Shown here: in pieces, positions 55,534 to 64,000 of the stretch
How the letters are laid out: the number at the start of each line of letters is the position of its first letter
Numbering within the stretch: position 1 is the first letter of the stretch
Assembly (NCBI GenBank): GCA_027382625.1
Contig: JAJKFJ010020898.1
Location: 1 to 64,000 of the forward strand
Direction: 5' to 3'
DNA from: Tetmemena sp. SeJ-2015
Lineage: Eukaryota > Ciliophora > Spirotrichea > Sporadotrichida > Oxytrichidae
DNA length: 64,000 bases
Notes under the pieces: model-generated
What the model was told of the DNA's origin: nothing
Databases searched by the model: none
Seen by the model: only the letters and a program-made list of their open reading frames with translations
Position numbers and translations under genes: made by a program

Positions 55534-55824
55534 ATGTTTATGAATCAAGTAAGCTAGTTCATGATAGTCTAGAGCTATAAGGCTAATAGGGAGCTTTATA
55601 AACAGCTAGGAAAGGATGAGGGGTCATAACTATTTGAAAGTTTAGTTAATTATTTGGGTGAGAGCATCATTAAACACCAATCATCGATAATCGTAAGCTT
55701 AGTATAGCATCAGTTATAACCTTATTTACTCACTATTTAAATTAATGCCTAGGCAATAAACCTAATGAACAGGCATACAAATATATTTTCACTTTTTATA
55801 GTTTGCCTTTAGACTACAGTTTGA
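55534..55824 (+). CDS. Possible small unknown protein
   Basis: Reading from ATG 55534 (MFMNQVSQFMIVQSYKANRE) to TGA 55822-55824, about 96 codons, with YKQLGKDEGSQLFESLVNYL suggesting a folded helical protein. The same frame upstream (ATG 55464, MRLASCIKDYLSKSQLQSDY) is separated by one TGA. Otherwise 55135-56168 holds nothing recognisable. Confidence 0.35.
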
Positions 55825-56168
55825 TAACTATAATCAAGTCTATTTATTTTATTAACCATATATCGGTCTTTAAATTTTAAACTTACTCTGCTATTTTATT
55901 GCTTTGCTAAATAAGTTTAGCAGAGCTGTTTACTAGGATTGGGGCAGTGAGCTATTTATAGTTCTGACTATTGTAGACCTATATTTTAGTCGTTTCTTGT
56001 AAATAGATTTACCCTAGGGAGAGCTGTGCTTACATTATAAATTTTACTCACTCAGTGCTATTTAATTGTTCTCACTTCTTCTAACCTTATTTTTTTGAGA
56101 AATTTACAACAAGGGACTTAAAATAAGGAATATTAGAATTGTAATAAAATAAATATATCAATTTAAAT

Positions 56169-59100
56169 ATGATCAAAGGAAGCACCAAAGGTAAGAAACA
56201 TTACAAATTTAAGAAAAAATTGCGTTACTATATCAGGGTCTTTAACATAATTTTAGTGGGTGAGATCTTCTTGCTGAGTCAAACAACTGATGGCATTCCA
56301 TAAGTTCAAAGTTAATTCTTGGGTAAAGCAATCACTGGGCTAGGAGGAGGTTGCTCAAAGATGTTTGTTATCGAAGGTAAGTCTTACATGAAAGATAAAA
56401 GAGGTTTCAACTTTCTTAGAGCGTATATCTTAGCCAAAGTTTAAAGTTGACAATGCGGCAATGAATTTAACAAATATTTATAGAGGGAGATGGATTTTAA
56501 GGTATCTTGAATCCTCTTCATCCATTCGATTCACACCAATCGAACGAGTAGTTTTATTCAGTGGGAGATGAAGACAATAAATCTGCTATTGTTGTTACCA
56601 ATAGCGCATTCGGCATAAATAAGCAATAAGCCAATCAGCAGATGTAAATTTCGTAGTAAATTGGAATTTTTATCTAAATGCAGATGTTCGGACCATTTGA
56701 TTAGCAATAGAACTTTTACCAGCTTCAAAAGCCTCCTCTTATATTTAAATAATATTCATATAATTTAAAGACAGTATTTTTACTCCTCACACCAACGTAG
56801 TTGACCAAAGAATAGAGGAGAGAGAATCCATTTAACAGCTTATTAGATTTTGCTTATATCCTTAAGACATTCAACTCACAGATCTCAAAGATCTGAGAGG
56901 CTAGGTTCTCACTAGAACATGCAGCATACTGCCACCGACCGCTTTGGAAACACTGACTCATTATATCTTATGTCATTTTTTAAGACTACAACAGCGATCA
57001 TGTTGAGCGACCTCAATTCTAGTAGTATAATAGAGGTGAATCTCAGCAAATGAAGGGCAATCACCCTCCAATGCAACAGCACTATAACAACTCCCAATTT
57101 GATGGAGAGGAGCATCAGCAAGAGGATGGATCTACATTTTGCATATATATCTTACGCAGACATGCAACATCAAATGACTGCAGAGATCAACAATACTGGA
57201 GATGGATAACAGCAAGATGATGAGCCTTCTAAAATGTTCACCTTCGATGATCATCATAATGAGAAAAAAATTAAAACGAATGAGATTTATAATGAAGAGA
57301 GGCAAAGTTAAAGATCTGCAGGTGTCAATCATAGACACATAAGTTTCTTTTTCGCTTTATCTATTAATCAGTCGATGCAGAAAAACTAGTTCCAAGGAAA
57401 TCCTTCTCGCACCTAACAACAATAGCAGCTTGGATTAATTTATGTATGATTAAATAGGTTTGGAGATGGCATGGCAAATGGATTATCGTTACAAATAATA
57501 ATTTTAATGATTTTGCAAATGGAAGTATGGGTCATCTTTTGAGTGTTTCTTCAGGCCGCAATCACAATCTTCACTTGACCAGAGATGGAGATGTTTTCAG
57601 TTATGGATCAGGTCTCTTCAGTGCTGTCGGCCATGGAGGTTCTAGAGCATAACTAAATCCCACAGTTTTGAAGCCTCTTAGGGACAAAAGAGTTGTTCAG
57701 ATAGCTTGTGGAGAGAATCATTCATTAGTCTTGACTGATAAAGCCGATATCTTTAGTTGGGGTAGAGGCTTTGAAGGTCAACTAGGTTTAATTTAGGCTT
57801 TTAATTTTATGCTTATTTATAAGTATGTTTGTCAAAGAGCATTCAAATTGCTTCTACTCCTTAGTACATCAAAACCTTTTACGGCAAGCCTGTAAGCTAT
57901 ATCGCAGCTGGAGCCTTCTATTCTTTAGCAATTACAAAGGATGGTAGCGTTTGGGGATGGGGAGAGGCTAAGCTTGGTTAACTTGGAATGGGAAAGCAAC
58001 GCTAAGTTCTGATCCCTACTAAGATCGCTTTCGAAGAGTAATCTGCAAACAACTTTTAGGTTTAGTTACTTAGTAAAAATTTAACTTTGTTCAATGTTCC
58101 GCTGGTTATGGACACTCTGCTGCTCTTACTCAGGATGGAAGATTATATACCTGGGGATTCAATAATTATGGTCAGACAGGGCATGCTAGCAACGAAACTT
58201 ATTGGCATCCATCTTAAGCCAGTATGTATTTAGATACCTAAACATTATGATAAGTATTAAATTAAAGTTAGAATTATCTTTTTATGGGTTATTTTTAACT
58301 ATTTAAATTTAAAACAAGAAACTACGAGGACTTTCAACAGATTACTAAAGTTAGATGCAGCTATTACGCTACATTTGTTATCGATCACCTTGGAGAGGTA
58401 TACTCTTGCATTTTAAAAATGTTAAATAAATATTTTCTTTGCGGAAAAGGACCTCTGGGAAATCCTTACAGATCTTCTACAAATGTTAATTTCAAATTTT
58501 CCTTTGCAAATGTTTTCACTAAAGTGAGAGACAATACAGAGATGAGAATTTTCACAGATATCTTCACTAACGAGAATATGGCAGTTCTCTATGCCCCTAT
58601 TAGAGTCTACGATGTGGCTCCAAAATGTGGTCCAGCCTCTGGTGGTACACAAGTTAAGATTTTCGGAACTGGTTTCGTAAACTCTGATAAGCTTAGAGTT
58701 AGATACTCCTATGGAGATCTTAGCCAAGAAGTCACCTGCAGTTATGATAGAGTAAAAGCAATTCATTTTATTATCATTGACATAAATGATGCTGCAGAGA
58801 AATGTCTTATTGCTAAGACTCCAAAGTTTGAAGAGTTTGAAGGAGAAAAGCACCCATCACTCAATTGAATAATCTTACTCATATTTTTCCTTAAATCACT
58901 AAAGTTCCCTTGCAATTGCATAATAAGTGTGACTATGGATGGCATTCACTATTCCGAGTGTGAGGAAGTATTCAAAATTTACTCTAATGAGATCTACCTC
59001 ACCTCCATCAATCCTAAATGCGGCAGTGTGAAAGGCGGCACTAGCTTAACTCTCCTCATCAACATCGATGATGTAACTGCAAGTAATCTCTATAACCTGA

Positions 59101-60630
59101 CCATTGGATTCTAAGCAAAAAGAAATGCATCGATTGCAGGTGGAGTTGGCTCTGCCATGCATTAACTTAATAAGAAAGGAATGGACAAAGCCGGAAGTTA
59201 AGCAAATGCGAGATCCTATCAGTCACTAAATCATTCCCACCACTCGTCTGTAGTGGGAAGTCGATCTCAACTTAACTAACATCAAGACATGCAAATTAAC
59301 TCAGCAAATCAAGAAGCTATCCTTGGTTTATTTGAATTTCTTCTTTCATAATAATTAATGGTGCAATTGAGGAACTTGAAAATAATACTAATCTAATTAT
59401 TCATTTTTAATAGATATTCTAAAATACAGTTACATCTCCAGGTTGGAGTTGCACAAAAGGAACTTATGAAAATGGCACAATCATTTGCACCGTTCCCATA
59501 CTAAGCAACTATGATCAAGAAAATCTCCAGTTTTTTAATTTTCAATCTTTGAAAATAAGTTTAACGTAGATGTTGCGTTGAATGGGTAGCAGTTTACTGG
59601 CAGACCACTTCAGTTTAGATACTATGACATTAATATTGATAAGGTTGAACCAGCTATTGGTCCCTCAGAAGGAGGCACCGTTATCAATGTAAGTTTGATT
59701 ATCTCTAATTCATGTTTAGATTCTTGGAAGTGGCTTGTATGATTCAGCTGCAAAGCGTGTGAAGTTTGAGATCCAAAACTTCGAACGAGTTGTTAGTGCC
59801 TAGTGGGAAAGGAAACTGAAGTGCTTGCAATGCATAGTGCCTCCTCTAACTTGGCTTTTCGGTGGAGCTGAATTGAGTGAAGATCAGCTAGAGTAGATCA
59901 AACGCACTCCTATTAGAGTGATGCTTACTTTCAACAATCAAGAGTGGATCTCTGCCAAGGAGTTTAGATTTATAGTTTAACACATAATGTATACTATTTA
60001 CAAGATATCATGACTGCAAAGTTGAAAGAGTGGCTTATGCAACTACATTTGGTGCTGATATCGCAGATCTTAACGAAAGAGAAAAGCTGTTTTATTTAGC
60101 ATGGTCTTCATAATTTAAAGCCTGGAAAGGAGAGGAACCAATTGAAAATATCCAGATGAAATGCCTCCTGAAGAGATCAAAAAGAGAGAAGACGAGAAGG
60201 CCAAGAAAGCTGCTGAAGAGACTGAGGAATCAACTACAGTTGCGAAAAGAAAGGGATGCAAGATATTTGTCTTTGGTTCTAATTTTGTAAAGGCTGAGGT
60301 AATAATTGCTATTGATGATATGCTTTAACTTTATTTTAGGGTCTAAAAGTCAAGTTTTCTCATGCAGGCACAGGAGTTTCGAAGGAAGTTCAAGCCTACT
60401 TCAAAAATTCAAAGAAAGTAGGATGCGAGATTCCAGACCTCGGAGGAGATGTTCCCGTTGGACAGCATCTACTCATGGTCGAAGTTTCTTTAAATGGGTA
60501 GCAGTTCACTTCAAATGGTGTGTAGTTCCTTTACAACTCTGTGGATCCCAACTTGTCTGAGGAAGAGCTTAAAAAGTTAGATGAACTAGAGGAAAAGAAC
60601 TAAAAGAAAGCTCCAGCAAAGAAAAAGTGA
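56169..60630 (+). CDS. RCC1-repeat protein with C-terminal IPT/TIG domains
   Basis: ATG 56169 to TGA 60628-60630. After a Gln-rich N-terminal third come RCC1 blades: GHLLSVSSGRNHNLHLTRDG, VFSYGSGLFSAVGHGG, VVQIACGENHSLVLTDKAD, IFSWGRGFEGQLGL, YIAAGAFYSLAITKDGSVWG, QCSAGYGHSAALTQDGRLY and TWGFNNYGQTGH. These are followed by several IPT/TIG-type modules: DVAPKCGPASGGTQVKIFGT, SINPKCGSVKGGTSLTL, KVEPAIGPSEGGTVINILGS and GCKIFVFGSNF. The end is Lys/Glu-rich (EEELKKLDELEEKNQKKAPA). RCC1 propellers mediate protein or chromatin binding; IPT folds are Ig-like. Function unknown. IESs at 57786-57830 and 58051-58088 and an intron at 60299-60339 were resolved, and several more breaks exist. Confidence 0.85.
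57786..57830 (+). other. IES, pointer GTTT
   Basis: Repeats at 57786-57789 and 57827-57830. Excision gives GRGFEGQLGLSKSIQIASTP in frame, a normal RCC1 blade edge. Confidence 0.85.
58051..58088 (+). other. IES, pointer AACTTT
   Basis: Repeats at 58051-58056 and 58083-58088. Excision joins IAFEEQSANNF to VQCSAGYGHSAALTQDG in frame. Confidence 0.85.
60299..60339 (+). other. GT-AG intron in RCC1/IPT gene
   Basis: A 41 nt insert from GTAATAA to TTTTAG, phase 0, joining GSNFVKAE to GLKVKFSHAGTG. Confidence 0.85.
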
Positions 60631-61257
60631 AGAATTTGCTCTTTAATGCAGATTATTTTCAACTTAAGTTTAATCAATAAGTTAATTCGTTTTTTTACTC
60701 TCAATTAACAAACCAAAATATAACAATCTTTTCTTTTCTTCATTTCTTGTATAAGGCCTAATTTTTAATGATACTCCCATATTTTCTCTATTTATAATAT
60801 ATGATGCTACTTGTTATGTAAAATCAAACAAAGATTTTATAGAATAATGAGTTGAAAGCTAAGTTAGTATTCAATATCTATTGTGCAAAGTGTAACAAAT
60901 AGGTAAATGAATAAATCTTTCTGATCAATTAATTTCATAGAGGAGAGACTTCTCATCTTAATAATTATAACAGGATTATTAGCTTAATTAGCGATTGGTG
61001 AATTAGTTTCGAGAAAGGGTGAAGCATTATCAGCTTTTTACTTATAATTTAGAGGGATCTTTTATTCATAATATAGACTTATTTGAAAATAGCATCACTA
61101 ATTATAACTATGATCATTAAAAAGCTTGATAATAGGTCTACAGTGAGCGAGTGGTCAGTAGTAACTTCACAAGCTGAATTAATTTTAACAGTATCTAAAC
61201 ATAATTATCAATAGATGTTTTAAAATTAATATTATAGAAGCAGATATTTTTTGTAAT
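60631..61257. other. AT-rich intergenic region
   Basis: No supported gene, RNA or repeat seen. Confidence 0.5.
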
Positions 61258-61800
61258 ATGAGTAATGATGGAAACTGCATGGGTATCAAGCGACCCTCAC
61301 TATTCTTCGTCATTTTTGACTTCATCATCTTTATAATCTTAATTATTGGCCTCCTTCAAATTTCTTACTCAACCAATCCTAAATATATCTCATAATAGTT
61401 AACAAGAGCACTCTCTTTTAATTGAATGCGTCAACAGCTCAAACACAAAAGAACGGAAGGATAGCGATATGCGTGGTGCTGTGCGGGTGATTTCTATACT
61501 CTGCAATCTCCGAATATATTCGCTAAGTATGCCTCAAAGTGTAGTATGTCGATTCTTGATAAACATTCAATAGGCTTTATTTATTAATTTAAATTATAAT
61601 TCAAGATATTTTCAATCTTCAGGTATCTTTTCCTGATAGGGATCATACTCCCAGCCATTATACTCTTAAACTATTACATGGAACTCAAGAACACGGTTAT
61701 GATAATCGTGGTGAGCGTACTGTCGTTTCAAGAAATTGTAGTGGGAATAATGATTGCTCACAAAATCAGGCGTTCACAGCCCCCACTCAAAGTTTAATAC
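61258..61800 (+). CDS. Small multi-pass membrane protein, unknown
   Basis: ATG 61258 (MSNDGNCMGIKRPS), then TM1 LFFVIFDFIIFIILIIGLL, a middle segment with two competing frames (MRGAVRVISILCNLRIYSL is one), then FLIGIILPAIILLNYYMEL and TVMIIVVSVLSFQEIVVGIM, ending in a basic AHKIRRSQPPLKV. An AT-rich break at about 61565-61620 is probably an IES. A four-helix protein is likely. The stop is uncertain; the frame stays open into AT-rich DNA as far as TGA 62065. Confidence 0.5.
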
Positions 61801-62292
61801 ATTCAAAATAGATTTGGTAGTATTCACATTTAAATAGGAGCTTTATAAAAGCTATGTTTTAAATCAAATTTAAATTTTTCATTGAAGATAAATTATAATA
61901 TAATATCATTTATTATCAGTTAATTAATCTTAATTTCATAATTTTTTTTCTCCATAAAACATTTAATGAATGAGTTCACTACATAGTTTTAGTCAAAAAA
62001 ATTATTTTAACTACTCATTCGAGTTAATTTTTAGAATTTAATAAACACTAAATCACAGCAAAGATGAAACTAATGCAAATTTAATTTAATCTTTAAACTC
62101 AAAATATTATTCTACGCATAAAAGTATAAATATCGTAGAAAAGTATCTCAATTCTATTAAAGCATAACATTTTTTATTTCAATTCCATTTATAATTATCA
62201 TTTGCTTTATCTAAATTATATTTTATTATCTTGATTGAAACCATCACAAAAAGTGATGAGAGAGATAAGAAAAATAAATCAAAGAAAGAGAA

Positions 62293-64000
62293 TAAAGCTA
62301 ATATGAATAGAAGATCCAGCAAAGTTCATTTATAATTCTCATTTTAAAAAGAAATTTAAATAAAGTGGCTGGTGGTGAAGGAAGGAGCAGTAATCTGAAA
62401 GAAAATTTCGTTACTGATAATTCCCTGATCGAGATAGCGAACTACAAAGATGACTCAGAGTAAGAAATGTACAGAGAAGGGATCCAGGGAAAATAAACAA
62501 ATTCTATCGGCCTTGAGGAGAAGTTATAAGTCTAGGATTTAATGTCCCTCTACAACGAAGACTTTACAGACATAGGCAACCCTTCCTAAGCTTCTCCGGA
62601 TAGACGCTCTATCTAGAGAAAGATATTTATTTGTAGTTGACTCACACAGATGCTTTTTATTTAGAAAGGACTCTGATTAGAAAGAGAGAAGAAGGCAAGT
62701 TCATTAGCAGTTAAGTTTTAACGCCGCATTTTTAAACTTAGCAGCAAGTCCTCCTAATTAAATAAGAAACATAGCTATCCCGAATGAATCTATGAGTCCA
62801 AGAAAAAGAACTGACTCTGAGTAAAAGACTGGCAATAGAGCCATATTCATTATATCATAATGATTATTTTCAGATATTGATGAATGAAATGGATAGGATT
62901 CTATTTTAGTTTCAAAATGATAACAACTTCTTCGAGTAGATGAGGCCTAGAATTCAAACTGAGGTCAGCTCAAATAGAGATTAGGTAAGTCTTTCAAATT
63001 CAAACTATATCAGGAGAAAGCTATCTTCTAAGAATTCATTTTTGTCTCCATATTCTTAAATAATTGTCAAGTTTACTGATAAATTTGCTCTTTCACGTGA
63101 CATCACAATTAAAATTTTAAGAGAACATGATTAAGCTTTTATGAAATTTAAAATATCATTAATATTACGCTTCTATCTCCTTTGAATCCTTATTCATGTG
63201 ACGCGACTATTATTAGATATTTAATCTTATTATTCTCTTTAGATAAACGGACTATCTCTTCAGAGATAGTTTAATTTAAACATGCTATGAATTGATTTGA
63301 ATAAATTATTATTGAGATAAAGATATGGGTCTTTTAAGAAGAATGAGGGAAGGCCGGGCGCATATTAGCACCCTCCCATTAGAGATAGAAGAGAAAGTTT
63401 CAATAGCAACTTATCAAGAATCTCAATGGCTCATTCGGTCCATAGTGAGCAAATAAACTCTCCTTTAAAAATCTTTTCCTTATTATGCATTTAGCTGAGT
63501 TTAATAAATGAGGAGGCTGTAGTTTCTGGAATTTAAAGCTAAGTCAGATTCATGTAGCCTCCTTTACTGAGCAGAAATTTCTTAGTTAAGAGAAAGGTAA
63601 CAGCTCAGCTTTTCAATATTCCCATTCTCGAGGTTGACAATGACTAGCAATTTATGCACTTAATAAATAGTTTACAATAGTATTTTAATCTCAAAAGAGT
63701 TTAAGAATAGACGAAGAAAGTGAAATCTATTCCAGATAGTAGTCCAATAAATACAGATAGAGAGAACATTAACTTCTTATTTTAAAAGTATAAGAGAGAA
63801 AACCAAAAGGACCGATAACAGAGAGGGCGACGATAAGAGCGCGTCAAGGAGCAGCTACCTTAGCAGGCTTCATAGAGCTCGAAAGCACTTGGCTCAAATT
63901 AAACTGACAGTCAAGAGAATAATAATATTTAGGGCAGAGATAACTCAGTAGAAGACACTCGATCTAATGAGAGACAATCACCTTAAAGATTTGAGCCAGC
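62293..64000 (+). CDS. Partial hydrophilic protein, runs off the window
   Basis: Coding-like plus-strand reading with several frame breaks: VAGGEGRSSNLKENFVTDNS, DSEQEMYREGIQGKQTNSIG, then NLAASPPNQIRNIAIPNESM, MDRILFQFQNDNNFFEQMRP and FMQPPLLSRNFLVKRKVTAQ. The last 250 bp are Gln/Arg/Ser-rich. Breaks near 62630-62660, 62860, 63075-63330 and 63470-63500 are probably IESs. The start near 62293 and the end are unknown. No family was recognised. Confidence 0.4.

Noticed and set aside
56912..57338. Minus-strand hydrophobic ORFs near 57 kb
   Set aside because: Antisense to the Gln-rich N-terminal part of the RCC1 gene; the hydrophobic look comes from the complement of polar codons.
58422..58853. 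A 143-codon minus ORF over the IPT region
   Set aside because: The plus frame encodes a clear IPT module (APKCGPASGGTQVKIFGTGF), so the minus ORF is a shadow.
1..64000. Tetrahymena- or Paramecium-type genome
   Set aside because: The same Gln code is used there, but Paramecium IESs are bounded by TA and Tetrahymena IESs are long and mostly intergenic. Multi-base varied pointers within exons fit spirotrichs.
1..64000. Scrambled or inverted MDS order
   Set aside because: All resolved junctions are collinear and same-strand. Missing pieces (chromodomain start, lyase N-terminus) are unexplained but not evidence of scrambling by themselves.

Overview
This window looks like germline (micronuclear) DNA of a spirotrich/hypotrich ciliate of the Oxytricha/Stylonychia kind. 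Three things in the sequence support this. (1) Conserved proteins read through TAA and TAG as Gln and end only at TGA. (2) Genes carry ordinary GT-AG introns. (3) Coding sequence is also broken by short AT-rich inserts bounded by 3-9 bp direct repeats; deleting one repeat plus the insert restores the frame of a conserved protein. That is the MDS/IES/pointer layout of programmed DNA elimination. About 30 junctions were worked out by hand. All were collinear; no scrambled locus was proven. No telomere arrays, rRNA, tRNA or CRISPR were seen. Single-frame ORF calling under the standard code fails almost everywhere here.

Layout. 0.3-2.6 kb (+): STPGR/PG-rich axonemal-type protein. 2.7-5.5 kb (-): coiled-coil protein. 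5.7-6.9 kb (+): membrane-anchored JmjC/cupin-like protein. 7.4-10.1 kb (-): tubulin-tyrosine-ligase-like enzyme. 10.1-13.6 kb (-): N/Q-rich protein. 13.7-15.8 kb (-): coiled-coil protein. 16.2-17.2 kb (+): PEX11. 18.3-19.1 and 19.2-21.4 kb (+): two unknowns. 21.6-23.9 kb (+): secreted fusion of a dead papain domain to a NOTUM/pectinacetylesterase. 24.1-27.2 kb (-): chromodomain-like segments. 27.3-28.4 kb (+): glycosyltransferase. 30.2-31.5 kb (-): PSTAIRE CDK. 31.9-33.6 kb (-): two tandem membrane-anchored RidA-like genes. 33.9-35.4 kb (-): mitochondrial calcium uniporter.

36.1-42.1 kb (+): coiled-coil then N/Q/S-rich locus. 42.1-43.7 kb: apparently damaged assembly, with a noisy copy of neighbouring DNA. 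43.7-45.4 kb (+): C-terminal two thirds of a 2-hydroxyacyl-CoA lyase/oxalyl-CoA decarboxylase. 45.6-54.2 kb: three members of one multi-pass membrane family (one +, two -). 54.4-55.1 kb (+): small secreted protein. 56.2-60.6 kb (+): RCC1 repeats followed by IPT/TIG domains. 61.3 kb (+): small membrane protein. 62.3-64 kb (+): hydrophilic protein running off the end.

Genes are packed tightly on both strands without operons. Several products suggest shared compartments (cilium: STPGR, TTLL; peroxisome: PEX11 and perhaps the lyase; mitochondrion: MCU), but the order shows no pathway clustering apart from the RidA pair and the three-member membrane family.
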